In this document: in pieces, positions 16,345 to 25,564 of the stretch
Numbering within the stretch: the first letter of the stretch is position 1
Layout: each line of letters begins with the position of its first letter
Source of the DNA: CAWGJF01 sp963822905
Lineage (GTDB): Bacteria; Bacteroidota; Ignavibacteria; Ignavibacteriales; Ignavibacteriaceae
Direction of reading: 5' to 3'
NCBI GenBank assembly: GCA_963822905.1
Contig: CAWGJF010000001.1
Span: forward strand, 558,001 to 622,000
Length of the DNA stretch: 64,000 nt
The notes under the pieces: model-generated
Database searches by the model: none
What the model was told of the DNA's origin: nothing
What the model saw: only the letters and a program-made list of their open reading frames with translations
Position numbers and translations under genes: made by a program

Positions 16345-16722
16345 TTACTGTGGGGCTGCTACCTGTTCAATTATGTTCATAATATTTCTGAACCTTGGAA
16401 GAAAGGGCCAGTACAGTCCGACTACTTTCACTTTATAAGTATACCCAACTCTAATCAAAGGGTATAACTGATCCGCATTTTCTTTATTGTGGTAATAATT
16501 ATTCTCGTTCAGGAACACTTCGTTCTCTGAAAATATAAAATAGCGGCCAGACTGGTCCGGCCATTTTTCTTTATTAATCACAGTTATTGTGACTTCCTTT
16601 TCAGTCAGGAACGGCTCAAAAAACAAAAATCCAAAAACGATTATTGCTAAGACTATTAGAAATCCGAAAAATGCGGAAAACTTGAAAAAAATATTTCCAG
16701 TCATAGTTCTCTTCCTCGACAA
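16345..16722 (-). CDS. small single-pass membrane protein, DUF1523-like
   Basis: The 125-residue protein has one membrane helix (FFGFLIVLAIIVFGFLFF, residues about 18-36) and an outside domain. The outside domain carries KEVTITVINKEKW, GRYFIFSENEVFLNENN and YTYKVKVVGLYWPFL, followed by RFRNIM. This order (KVTVT, YLIFT-E-EvF, TYkvkVvGwr.PFl, RNI) recalls the DUF1523 family of small membrane proteins of unknown role. The assignment is from memory and tentative. The protein is basic at the N-terminus (inside). Divergent from the gene at 16919. Confidence 0.6.
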   Translation of the reverse strand: MSRKRTMTGNIFFKFSAFFGFLIVLAIIVFGFLFFEPFLTEKEVTITVINKEKWPDQSGRYFIFSENEVFLNENNYYHNKENADQLYPLIRVGYTYKVKVVGLYWPFLPRFRNIMNIIEQVAAPQ

Positions 16723-16918
16723 TTGTGAGATGATTATTAAAATGCCACCAATTGCATCCCATTCATTGACACACAGGGGAAAATTAATAAAGTGGTGTTT
16801 AAAAGTATATAGGAAAGAGGCTCGATTATTTGTGAAATATTATCAAAACCTCAAATATTTTAAAAATTTGCAGATTAAATAAAAGCACCTAAATTTGAAT
16901 TTAAAAAATTAGATTAAA

Positions 16919-17662
16919 ATGAACAGACTTAATTCTCCTATCTTATTAATGCTTCTGGTATTTTACTTCATAAGTTGTAATCAAAATGTTGATCAAAAAA
17001 AATTTAACAGTACTACATTAATAAAGACTATTAAGCTTGAAGTTCCTGAGCCATCAGGTTTAACATTCAGTAATGATTTGAAAACCTTGTGGACTGTAAG
17101 TGATGAAGACAGTACGGTTTTTCAAATCAACACAGAAGGAAAAATTTTAAAATCATTAAAGATGAACGGGTTTGACCTGGAAGGAATTTGTACAATAAAT
17201 GATTCTTTGTTTGCCGTAATTTTTGAAAGAACGAGAGAGGTTGCGATAGTTGATACTACAGGAAAAGAAATAAAAAGATTCAAACTTGATGTTGCAGGAT
17301 ACGATAACCAGGGACTCGAAGGTATAGCTTTCAATCAGAACAATAATCACTTTTTTATCATTAAGGAAAAAGAACCATGTCTTTTAATGGAATATGATTT
17401 TGATTTCAATTTGTTAAGGGAAGACACTTTAAAATTCTCTTCTGATGTATCAGGTTTATTTTACGACAAATCAGAAGATTTGCTCTGGGTATTAAGTGAT
17501 GAAAATTCATCCATAAATATGATTGATATGCAGAGGGAGGTGCAGCAAAAACTGAGTTTTAATCTTATTCAGCCGGAAGGAATTGCAATTAATCTGGCAG
17601 AAAAACTTTTATATATCGTTTCAGATAGAAAAGAAGAGTTATACATTTTTAGGGTAGAATAA
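16919..17662 (+). CDS. SdiA-regulated-type beta-propeller lipoprotein
   Basis: The 247-residue product has a lipoprotein signal peptide (LMLLVFYFISC, Cys at about 20). Repeated strands follow, containing PEPSGLTFSNDLKTLWTVSD, FDLEGICTINDSLFAVI, DNQGLEGIAFNQNNNHFF, VSGLFYDKSEDLLWVLSD and QPEGIAINLAEKLLYIVSD. This is the SdiA-regulated/esterase-like phytase propeller family. The name records an Enterobacteria gene regulated by SdiA, not a proven function. It is likely attached to the outer or inner membrane. A hairpin follows 4 bases after the stop. Confidence 0.8.
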   Translation: MNRLNSPILLMLLVFYFISCNQNVDQKKFNSTTLIKTIKLEVPEPSGLTFSNDLKTLWTVSDEDSTVFQINTEGKILKSLKMNGFDLEGICTINDSLFAVIFERTREVAIVDTTGKEIKRFKLDVAGYDNQGLEGIAFNQNNNHFFIIKEKEPCLLMEYDFDFNLLREDTLKFSSDVSGLFYDKSEDLLWVLSDENSSINMIDMQREVQQKLSFNLIQPEGIAINLAEKLLYIVSDRKEELYIFRVE

Positions 17663-17666
17663 AAAA

Positions 17667-17687
17667 GTCAGGGTATTTAACCCTGAC
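17667..17687 (+). terminator. hairpin after the propeller lipoprotein gene
   Basis: GTCAGGGT (17667-17674), loop ATTTA, ACCCTGAC (17680-17687): a perfect 8-bp stem directly after the stop codon. The following sequence is only moderately T-rich. On the minus strand the stem would be followed by a run of T (complement of 17661-17666). Confidence 0.6.
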
Positions 17688-17964
17688 ATGTAATAATCAA
17701 CAATCTTTAAAATAAATTAACCGGAACAATTTTGATATTAAGCCGACCTTTATACCTCATTATTCCGGTTACAAGAATGACTCCACTGACCACCAAACAG
17801 GTCTTGCATTTTATTTAATTACCTGTTTTCATACACTTAACAAGATTGATGCCTGAATTAATAATTTTTAAAAATGTATTTTCATTCCATAAATAAAAGA
17901 ATCATATAATCGAAATATCTGAAATGTAATATTGTAATTGAAGAAACGGTAAGAGGAAAGAATT
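17688..17964. other. 277-bp intergenic region with two further inverted repeats
   Basis: TAACCGGAA (17718-17726) can pair with TTCCGGTTA (17763-17771), and AAACAGGT (17795-17802) with ACCTGTTT (17821-17828). Together with the terminator-like stem before it, this gives three stems in 160 bases between convergent genes. No open frame. A structured non-coding RNA or stacked terminators are possible. Confidence 0.35.
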
Positions 17965-19371
17965 TTACACCGCGTTAGTTTTTCCTTTTAGCATTTGCCA
18001 AATAGTAGTAAAAATAATTTGCAGATCCAGGGGGAAAGACCAATTTTCTATATACCATAAATCATATTCTATCCTATTCCTTGTTCTAACTTTAAATTCG
18101 TTTTCGTCTATTGGATCTCCGCGTAAACCATGAATCTGTGCCCAGCCGGTTAATCCCGGTTTTACATTGTGTCGAAGTTTTATTTCTTCAACAATTTCCT
18201 CATATTGAGCGTAGTATAAAATCGGTTGCGGACGTGGGCCAACTACCGACATATCACCAATCAAAACATTCCAAAACTGAGGAAGTTCATCAAGATTAGT
18301 TCGCCGAAGAAATTTGCCCAGTTTAGTAACCCGTTTGTCGTCTTCAATAACCGGATCAAAAGAAGCTTCTTTCCTGGAATCCTTTAAGTACATCGTTCGA
18401 AATTTGTAACATTTGAATTTTTTGTTTTTCGTTCCAAACCTATCCTGCACATAAAATACGGGACCCGGCGAACTAATTTTCGAGAGAAGAAAAATAATTG
18501 GTATCACCCAGATTAAAATCAAAAACAAGACAACAAGTGAAAAAATTATGTCAAAGGTTCTTTTCAATATTCGCCATTGAACTTCTTCAAGTGGTTCTCT
18601 TCTGATGGTTATAATTGGAAATTCCCCAAAGGTACTTACCTGTAACCTGCCAGATAAATAATTCAGGTAATCCGGTATAATATGAGTTTTAACAGCATTA
18701 CGGTTGCAGATTTTAATAACACTATTTAGAAATCCTGCTGAAGCTTCTTCAACAGCGATAACTGCTTCTTCAATTTTATTTGTTTGTATCAGACTTTCAA
18801 ATTCATCAATGTTTCCGATTGCATCAGGAGCGTAAGTATTGGATTTTTTCTCAGTCAGTAAGCCAACAAATTGATATCCGAAATCAGGATTGCTCTTTAC
18901 CATTTCACTAAATTTCTTTGCTAGTTTACCACTGCCTATTATTACAAGGTTTCTTATGTTTTTGCCTTTTCTCCTAAGCGCTTTTAATATTTTTCTGAAA
19001 AGAACAACTCTTATAAATACTAAAACAATTAAACCAGCCAGGTATAAGACAATAAAATTACGCGTGAAGAGGTCTTCCTTCGTTAGGAAAATAAAAACAA
19101 TAGTAGCAACGATCTGAATGAATGCTGACCGCACAATGTTTATAATTTGGACAGAAATATTTCTTGAATAAAAATCATCATAAAATGGACTGGCAAGATT
19201 TGTTGTTATCCAAAGAAAGTTTAGTGCAATCAAGAGAAAAAACATGTAGTAACGATCAAGCAGAATTTGCCACGATTGTGCAGTTATTGCTGAAAGAAGG
19301 AATATGATATTCAGTAAAAATAAATCGCTGAGAAGCCGGAAAAGAAATAAAGATCTTTTATTAACAATCAT
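17965..19371 (-). CDS. polyprenyl-phosphate sugar-1-phosphate transferase (exopolysaccharide initiation)
   Basis: The 468-residue protein has the full architecture of WcaJ-like initiating enzymes. Residues 1-120 hold four to five N-terminal membrane helices. About 135-235 is a CoA-binding-like Rossmann segment (NLVIIGSGKLAKKF). The catalytic bacterial sugar transferase domain starts at KRTFDIIFSLVVLF, with SPGPVFYVQDRFG, FKCYKFRTMY, LRRTNLDELPQFWNVL, SVVGPRPQP and RHNVKPGLTGWAQIHG. It moves a hexose-1-phosphate from a UDP-sugar to undecaprenyl phosphate, beginning a surface glycan. It lies 9 bases after the glycosyltransferase gene at 19381 in the same operon. Confidence 0.93.
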   Translation of the reverse strand: MIVNKRSLFLFRLLSDLFLLNIIFLLSAITAQSWQILLDRYYMFFLLIALNFLWITTNLASPFYDDFYSRNISVQIINIVRSAFIQIVATIVFIFLTKEDLFTRNFIVLYLAGLIVLVFIRVVLFRKILKALRRKGKNIRNLVIIGSGKLAKKFSEMVKSNPDFGYQFVGLLTEKKSNTYAPDAIGNIDEFESLIQTNKIEEAVIAVEEASAGFLNSVIKICNRNAVKTHIIPDYLNYLSGRLQVSTFGEFPIITIRREPLEEVQWRILKRTFDIIFSLVVLFLILIWVIPIIFLLSKISSPGPVFYVQDRFGTKNKKFKCYKFRTMYLKDSRKEASFDPVIEDDKRVTKLGKFLRRTNLDELPQFWNVLIGDMSVVGPRPQPILYYAQYEEIVEEIKLRHNVKPGLTGWAQIHGLRGDPIDENEFKVRTRNRIEYDLWYIENWSFPLDLQIIFTTIWQMLKGKTNAV

Positions 19372-19380
19372 TTGTGGGTT

Positions 19381-20541
19381 TTAATTATTGTTAAAATGTT
19401 TGGCAATTTTATCTTTTACAAAATCAAGAATTTTATTCTCAAAATTCTTCCGGCTGAATTTCTCGGAATGTTTCCTGATTACAGCAGGTGAAAATTTGTC
19501 TTCCTTCTTTTCAAACTCATTAACTGAATTAATAATCGATTCCACATTTTGTTCAGGGAAAAGAATGCCGGTCTCACCATTTAAAACCGATTCTTTAGTT
19601 CCACCACCATTCCATGCAATAACCGGAGTTCCACAAGCCATTGCTTCAACAACAACGATCCCAAAATCTTCATCAGCGACAAAAACAAATGCTTTTGCTT
19701 TTTGCATTAATTGTTTGATAGAATCCTGGTCCTGGAAGGGAAGAATCTCAATATTCTTTTTAGCGAGAGATTTGATTTTTCTTTCATCCGTTCCACTACC
19801 TACCACAAGCAGCTTTTTATCAGGCATCTTGTTAAAAGCTTCAACAATTAAGTCAATTCTTTTATAATGCGCAAACCGGGAAACCGTCAGGTAATAATTT
19901 TCTCTTTGGGGACTAATTGAAAATTTATCAACATCAACAGGCGGGTAAATAACTTCTGCTTCTCTGCCGTAAATCTTTTTAATTCTATTAGCAATATGTT
20001 TTGAATTAGCAATAAGGTAGTCTGCTCTTCTTGAAGCAATAACATCCCACAACCTTATCTTATAAAGAGCCCTTTTAACATACCAGGCTTTTAACCCGGT
20101 TTTCAATCCAGCATCTTCGAGATACCTGAAATATAAATCCCAGGCGTACCTGATTGGAGTGTGACAATAACAAATATGTAACTGATCGTAACGAGTTAAC
20201 ACACCTTTTGCAATTGCGTGTGAACTGGAAATAACCAGGTTGTAGTCCGAAAGATCAAATTGTTCTATTGCATAAGGAAATAGTGGAAGATAAATCCGGT
20301 GATTCTTTTTTGAGTATGGGAGTTTCTGAATAAATGAAGTTTGCGGATACTTTCCCTTAAGAATAATTTTTCTTTGTTCGTCATTCAAAGTGTCAACAAG
20401 CGTGAAAATATCCGCATCAGACCAAAGGTTTGTGAAAGATTCAGTACACCTTTCTGAGCCGGCATATTCAGCAAGCCAGTCGTGAACAATTGCTGTTTTA
20501 AGTTCTTTCAATTTATTTTCCTGTAATCTGGAAGAAATCAA
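19381..20541 (-). CDS. GT4 family glycosyltransferase
   Basis: This 386-residue GT-B enzyme has an N-terminal acceptor domain with AIVHDWLAEYAGSE and CYCHTPIRYAWD, like WbaZ/mannosyltransferase-type GT4 proteins. Its C-terminal donor domain has YYLTVSRFAHYKRID, LLVVGSGTDERK, AKAFVFVADEDFGIVVVEAM (E-x7-E) and ACGTPVIAWNGGGTKES. The family uses nucleotide-sugar donors with retention of configuration. It probably adds the second or third sugar to the lipid-linked glycan begun by the neighbour at 17965. The ATG at 20541 is preceded by an AT-rich promoter region shared with the divergent GT2 gene at 20671. Confidence 0.9.
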   Translation of the reverse strand: MISSRLQENKLKELKTAIVHDWLAEYAGSERCTESFTNLWSDADIFTLVDTLNDEQRKIILKGKYPQTSFIQKLPYSKKNHRIYLPLFPYAIEQFDLSDYNLVISSSHAIAKGVLTRYDQLHICYCHTPIRYAWDLYFRYLEDAGLKTGLKAWYVKRALYKIRLWDVIASRRADYLIANSKHIANRIKKIYGREAEVIYPPVDVDKFSISPQRENYYLTVSRFAHYKRIDLIVEAFNKMPDKKLLVVGSGTDERKIKSLAKKNIEILPFQDQDSIKQLMQKAKAFVFVADEDFGIVVVEAMACGTPVIAWNGGGTKESVLNGETGILFPEQNVESIINSVNEFEKKEDKFSPAVIRKHSEKFSRKNFENKILDFVKDKIAKHFNNN

Positions 20542-20670
20542 AAATCCTGTCTATAAATATATTCAATTATGAAACAGAGTAATAAATTAACTTAAGTTTG
20601 ATTAGGAAATATTATTTTTCAAATTTAGCAATATCAATTTGAACAATTAGCAATTAATATTTAGAATAAG

Positions 20671-21438
20671 ATGGTCTCAATCATTACCATAACATTTAAT
20701 AACTTTCAGGATTTGAAAAGTACGCTGGAATCAATTCCAAAAAGAGAAAATATCGAATCAGTTGTGGTTAACGGAGGTGAAGATATTGAGACTTTAAACT
20801 ATTTAAAAAATTATAATGGAAAGGTAATTAATGAAAAAGACTTTGGAATAGCCGATGCCTTTAATAAAGGATTAAAAATTTCTTCTGGTGAACATATAAT
20901 GTTTCTTAATAGTGGTGACGTACTTCTGGAAGCTGAGTATCCTTCAAATGCAGAAAAACTATTGAATGAAAAAAATGATATTTCATTTGTCCATTCAAAT
21001 ATTCTATTTCACGATATGATTGCGGAAGAAATTTTTATGCGACCACAAATGAAATCCGTTGGTAGAGGTCAGCCATATTTTCATCCAACAATGATAGTAA
21101 GAAAAAGTTGTTTTGATCAAATCGGTAATTTTAATACCTCATTTGATATTGCAATGGATTTTGATTTCTTAGTTAGGGTGGAGAAAAATTCATTAAAAGG
21201 TAAATATATAGATAGCAAAGCTGTAGTAAAAATGGCGGGGTTCGGAACATCTTCACAAAACGAAAAAAAAGCAATTGAAGAATGCTACCGCTCTTTGAAA
21301 GAAAATGATTATTTAACAAGGCATAACCGTTTTGGTTATTTCGTCAGGAAAGCATTTTTCAGCGGAAGAAAACTATTGGAATTTATTGGGGCAAAAGATT
21401 CTTTATCAAAATTAAAGAGAAAGAAGCATTCAGCTTGA
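20671..21438 (+). CDS. GT2 family glycosyltransferase
   Basis: The 255-residue product starts with the GT-A fold signature MVSIITITFNNFQDLKSTLE. KDFGIADAFNKGLKISSGEH and IMFLNSGDVL follow, where the usual DxD is NSGD, as in many WcaA-like O-antigen transferases. FHPTMIVRKSCFDQIGNFN and MDFDFLVRV complete the family pattern. It is cytoplasmic or membrane-associated and adds a sugar during surface polysaccharide assembly; donor unknown. Its last 9 bases overlap the 3' end of the convergent gene at 21430. Confidence 0.88.
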   Translation: MVSIITITFNNFQDLKSTLESIPKRENIESVVVNGGEDIETLNYLKNYNGKVINEKDFGIADAFNKGLKISSGEHIMFLNSGDVLLEAEYPSNAEKLLNEKNDISFVHSNILFHDMIAEEIFMRPQMKSVGRGQPYFHPTMIVRKSCFDQIGNFNTSFDIAMDFDFLVRVEKNSLKGKYIDSKAVVKMAGFGTSSQNEKKAIEECYRSLKENDYLTRHNRFGYFVRKAFFSGRKLLEFIGAKDSLSKLKRKKHSA

Positions 21439-22305
21439 CTCTTTAAAAATAAAAGCTGCTTTACACAAACCATATATTCTTCCGATTAAAGCTGCAAAAT
21501 GTGTTATGATCAATTGCGGTCTTAGTGTAAAAATCCCTCTTAGGAAATGACCAAAAGGAATTACAATCATTTCAACCAGTTCATAAATTACAATCAGCTC
21601 TCCTTTTCTAAACAACCATTTCCAGACTAACGCACCTTTGCCCACACCGTACCTGAAAGATTTCTTAAATCCCGTTTTTATTGATTCGTAAAATGGGGGG
21701 ACATGGTAAACTATCAGCTCAGGAAAAAATTCCATTTTCTTTTTCGCAAAAAAAGCTTTCCAGCAAAAATCAGTTTCTTCGCCGCTTCCCCAGTATGAGC
21801 CTGCGCCAAAGTTTTCGTCAAATCTTTTCAGTTCATCGAATACTTTTACCTTAACCACAAAGTTTGAACCCATTAGCTTTTTTGTATATCTGAAATATTT
21901 CAAACTGCCAAAGTTTTTTTGACGCAGGGTATAATTAGTATTTGTGTCTTCACGAATAATATTGCCCGCAAGAATCTCTATATCTGAATTGTTGTTTATT
22001 TTATTCAGTAAAATTTCTGAATAATCAGTATGCAAATATCCATCATCATCGCAAAAAACTATCCACTCTACATTTCCAGGAACTACGAGAGTATTCCGGG
22101 CAACTGAAACCGAATTCGTTTTTATCTGCTTCCGCTCAAATAAATGGTTGTTAATAATGTCTTCAGCCAGAGCTAATAGTGGCTCATTCTGGTCTAAGAG
22201 GATTACTTTTGCAGGTTTTATTTTTTGTTGAAATGCCGCCCGTAATCCTTTTTCAACCAAATTGATAGATCGTCGAAATGTATTTATTACAATTATATAA
22301 TTCAT
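21430..22305 (-). CDS. GT2 family glycosyltransferase
   Basis: I start at ATG 22305 (MNYIIVINTFRRSINLVEKG) because the GT-A fold begins exactly there; an open frame upstream to 22416 adds unrelated residues. The 291-residue enzyme has SVARNTLV, the metal motif VFCDDDGYL (DDD), and GAGSYWGSGEETDFCWKAFF, the typical 'GEETDFC' acceptor region of GT2 enzymes. The C-terminus FKKSFRYGVGKGALVWKWLF may contact the membrane. A polysaccharide-locus transferase of unknown donor. Confidence 0.85.
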   Translation of the reverse strand: MNYIIVINTFRRSINLVEKGLRAAFQQKIKPAKVILLDQNEPLLALAEDIINNHLFERKQIKTNSVSVARNTLVVPGNVEWIVFCDDDGYLHTDYSEILLNKINNNSDIEILAGNIIREDTNTNYTLRQKNFGSLKYFRYTKKLMGSNFVVKVKVFDELKRFDENFGAGSYWGSGEETDFCWKAFFAKKKMEFFPELIVYHVPPFYESIKTGFKKSFRYGVGKGALVWKWLFRKGELIVIYELVEMIVIPFGHFLRGIFTLRPQLIITHFAALIGRIYGLCKAAFIFKESS

Positions 22306-22603
22306 TTGTATTTGATTTATTACGTCTCTAAAATAAAATATAAATAAAGCATTTCTATATTTATATTTAGCAAAACAAAAATATGGTTTTCTACTTAAGC
22401 TAAAAAGCAGATACAATAATCATTTTAAGTATAAAATTTTTTATTACTTGTCTGAACGGTTTTATCATAGATTTGGTGTCAATCCTCAATTAAGTAAAGA
22501 GAGTAATTGGTTTTAATAATATTAAAACAATTCTAAGATTTATACTCTAAATGATCAGCTAATAAAATTACATAACACGTTTAATAATTTAAGTTTAATT
22601 AAA

Positions 22604-23863
22604 GTGAATGATTATCAGGAAATATGCAAGAATTTCCCCAACCTGGAAAACCTAATATTTATTTCCTGTAGCAAACTTGATACATCCCGACAAGCATTTC
22701 TTTATAACGATTTAATAATAAAAACACATAATATTAAAGAAGACAACACCCAACATCTCCGCCAGAATAATCTACAGCAGGAGTATGAACTTCTTAAAGA
22801 TTGTAAGAAAATAAGAGGAATTCCCAAAGCATATTCTTACTGTGAAAACAATGGATATATTCTTCTTCTAGTTAGTTATCTTCAGGGAACGTCATTAACT
22901 AATCTTAAACTTTCAGTAACTCAATTGCTTAAACTTTTAATTGGGTTGTCAAATATTTTGTTTAGACTTTCACTTCGTGGTATATCACATAATGATATTG
23001 TCCCTGATAACATCCTGATTTCAAAAGATTTTAAAGTAATGCTGATTGACTTTGACCAGGCAACAAAAAATAATTTTTTAGTTGCCTTTTGCAGACAATT
23101 TTTTGGTATTAATATTGGAGAATCAAAAGTGAACTACTCAATAATTACAGTGTTAAAATATTATTTGAAGAAAAAATTCCCTAAAACCATGATCCGACTG
23201 AAAAAATTTCTTGGTAAGAAACATTTAGAAATTGAAAGACTACCAACATTAGATGCCGATGCTGATAACGAACACAAAAAATTATTAGGAGCGTGGGAAT
23301 TAGCACAGCTATCCAATGCAAGCTCCCCGGGAGTTCCGATTGCATATTATGCACTTGAATTTGACGGGATATATTTTCCGGGAGAACGACCTTGGGCTGA
23401 TCGTTGGAAAGAGTTAAAAAATATTTCGGATTATTCTAACAAAACTATAATAGAGCTTGGGTGCAATATGGGACTACTTTCGGTATCCCTTCTTAAATAT
23501 GCTGGTGCGAAGAAATGTATTGGTGTTGATCATGATAGTTCAATTCTGAAATCTGCTAAGATGATAAGTGAAGTTTTTAATGTAACGCCTTATTTTTTTC
23601 AAATTGATTTCGATTCCAAAAGTAACTGGGAGGAGGAGTTATATTCATTTAATGCAGATATAATTTTTGTGCTCAATGTTTTAAACTGGGTAAAAGACAA
23701 AAAAAGATTTCTAAGGTTTTTATCTAAATTTAATGAAGTAATTTTTGAAGGTCACGATCTACCTGAGGTCGAAAAAAATAATTTCACTCGTCTTGGATTT
23801 ACTTCAATTCAGGAAATCGGATATAGTGAGCGGGAAAGAATAATCTTAAGATGTAGAAAATAA
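22604..23863 (+). CDS. fused protein kinase-like and SAM methyltransferase, surface glycan locus
   Basis: The 419-residue protein begins at GTG 22604; no in-frame ATG is near. Residues 1-200 are kinase-like: K40 as candidate beta-3 lysine, E60, then SHNDIVPDNIL with D131 and N136 (catalytic loop, HND for HRD), and LIDFDQA with D149 (DFD for DFG). Residues about 245-419 are a class I methyltransferase with IIELGCNMGLLSVSL (283-297) and CIGVDHDS. Kinase plus methyltransferase in a polysaccharide locus recalls WbdD, which caps and measures the length of E. coli O9 antigen; WbdD has the methyltransferase first, so the order here is reversed. Chain termination is inferred, not shown. Confidence 0.75.
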   Translation: MNDYQEICKNFPNLENLIFISCSKLDTSRQAFLYNDLIIKTHNIKEDNTQHLRQNNLQQEYELLKDCKKIRGIPKAYSYCENNGYILLLVSYLQGTSLTNLKLSVTQLLKLLIGLSNILFRLSLRGISHNDIVPDNILISKDFKVMLIDFDQATKNNFLVAFCRQFFGINIGESKVNYSIITVLKYYLKKKFPKTMIRLKKFLGKKHLEIERLPTLDADADNEHKKLLGAWELAQLSNASSPGVPIAYYALEFDGIYFPGERPWADRWKELKNISDYSNKTIIELGCNMGLLSVSLLKYAGAKKCIGVDHDSSILKSAKMISEVFNVTPYFFQIDFDSKSNWEEELYSFNADIIFVLNVLNWVKDKKRFLRFLSKFNEVIFEGHDLPEVEKNNFTRLGFTSIQEIGYSERERIILRCRK

Positions 23864-23965
23864 AACTCTTATAACCATCTAAAATTTTAACAAGAAATGT
23901 AATCAAGCTATAATCTGTTGTATAATTATTATATTAAATGTAGTTATTATAATCATTTTTTTAGT

Positions 23966-24883
23966 CTAAAGGCTAAAAAGTTTTTTAACGGTTCTTATTA
24001 GTCTTCCTTTACCTTTAAATCTGAAAATGCTATGTGCTAATATCTGATCATATTCGAAATCACGATTAATACTAGTGGGATGAATTAAAGGAAACTGAGC
24101 ACCTTCCAAAGGAACATTTGATCGAATATGTTTCTTATTTTTTGTATGAGTAGCATTTTCACCGAATCCAATATTCGATATCAGATTATTAGTTGGCAGG
24201 ATTGCTAAACCGTTATCTTTCCACGATGAGTAGAGCCATTGGTAATCCCATGCCGTATTAATTTTTCCGCTATAAACCTCATCAAATAGTGTTTGCCAAT
24301 ATTTAACTGATTGTTTGCTCTTAAACATATCTGAAATGACATTTTCACTTCTTACTGTTGGCCATTCTTTCATTTCGATATCATATCTCTCCCAGGATCT
24401 TCTCCAGGTCGCCCACCCCCAGAAGTGGTGAAAAGCTGAAAACTGATAACGATAATTTTTATTACTAAATTTTGAAAGAAAATTGCTGCCCGAAATAATG
24501 TTAATCTTTTCTTCATCTCTATATCGTTCCAACAATTGCTGACAGAATTCAAAAAATGAGGGATGTGGAAGACAATCATCTTCAAGGATAATAGCTTCCT
24601 CCTCCTGCTTAAATACAATGTCAAAACCGCTTGAAGGCCTGACTTTACACCCGAGATTTTCATTTGCATAATCTTTTATTACCTCGCAATCCCAATCGAT
24701 GTTCTCAACAATTTTTCTTGTTTTATTACATAGTTCAATGTCTTGCGGTACAAGGCTTCTTGGACCGTCTGCTATAATATATAACTTTTCAGGTTTGGCT
24801 TTTCGTATTGCTTCAAAAACTTTTTTTGTTGTTTCAGGTCTGTTGAATATAATAAATATTACGGGAGTCATTAATTTCGTCAT
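23966..24883 (-). CDS. GT2-like glycosyltransferase
   Basis: The 305-residue protein starts at 24883 or at the Met five codons on (24868, MTPVIFIIFNRPETTKK). It carries PEKLYIIADGPR, the metal-binding AIILEDDCLPHPSFF (EDD) and HHFWGWATWRRSWERYD. This is the pattern of hemolysin-/sugar-transferase-like GT2 proteins in Bacteroidota O-antigen loci. TAWDYQWLYSSW forms the acceptor helix. It probably contributes one linkage of the surface glycan. The upstream region (24884-25129) holds no intact gene. Confidence 0.82.
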   Translation of the reverse strand: MTKLMTPVIFIIFNRPETTKKVFEAIRKAKPEKLYIIADGPRSLVPQDIELCNKTRKIVENIDWDCEVIKDYANENLGCKVRPSSGFDIVFKQEEEAIILEDDCLPHPSFFEFCQQLLERYRDEEKINIISGSNFLSKFSNKNYRYQFSAFHHFWGWATWRRSWERYDIEMKEWPTVRSENVISDMFKSKQSVKYWQTLFDEVYSGKINTAWDYQWLYSSWKDNGLAILPTNNLISNIGFGENATHTKNKKHIRSNVPLEGAQFPLIHPTSINRDFEYDQILAHSIFRFKGKGRLIRTVKKLFSL

Positions 24884-25129
24884 TGTAAAAATTTCAATTG
24901 TCTTTAGTTGTTAAATATTTCAATTAATAAGTTCAAAAATAAATAAACTAAAGACAAATACTTTACTTTTAATTATAAGGATTATTCATTCATAAAAGGC
25001 ATTGAAGATTCAAACTACGCCATCGAAATACTTTACCGGATATAGCTTTGGTTATTGTGGAGTAATGTGTATAAAAATTATAGAATGTAACTTGATAGTC
25101 TTATTGTTAAGTTTGATTTAACAGTGTGA

Positions 25130-25483
25130 GTATTTTTTAAAGAATTTGTTAACAATCCATTTGAGATGTATAAAAAAGCTGATGCAGTTTTAGTTTGTTC
25201 TAGGAATGAAGCCTGGGGAAGAGTAGCTGCCGAAGCGATGATTTCGGGAACACCTGTTATTGGTTTTAACAATTGCGGAACAAAAGAAATAATAACCGAT
25301 CATTTTAACGAGCTGCTTTATAAAAATGTGAATGATTTTACAAATTGTATGAAAACTTTAATACAGGACAAAGATTTGGGGAATACACTTGTAACTAATG
25401 CAAAGAATTATGCACTTAAAAAATTTAGCTCTGAAGAATACACAACCAATATACTTAATATCATTTTGAAAGTGATGAAATAA
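25130..25483 (+). pseudogene. C-terminal remnant of a GT4 glycosyltransferase
   Basis: The frame opens right after a TGA at 25127-25129 and reads VFFKEFVNNPFEMYKKADAV, then VLVCSRNEAWGRVAAEAM (E-x7-E motif) and SGTPVIGFNNCGTKEII. It ends ILKVMK at 25483. This is only the last third (about 117 residues) of a GT-B enzyme; the acceptor half is gone. The 250 bases before it show no related sequence. A short translation from ATG 25166 is possible, but the piece could not be an active transferase. It is most likely debris from rearrangement at the edge of the polysaccharide locus. Confidence 0.75.
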
Positions 25484-25564
25484 ACTCCTATGGTGATTTT
25501 TAAGTGAGTACAATTTAGTATAAAAGGAGTTAACTTTACTTAATTAATAAATTCAACTTTGCCA

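Noticed and set aside
19388..19867. 159-codon plus-strand frame opposite the GT4 gene
   Set aside because: Antisense shadow of conserved GT4 motifs; Ser/Phe-rich product typical of reverse frames.
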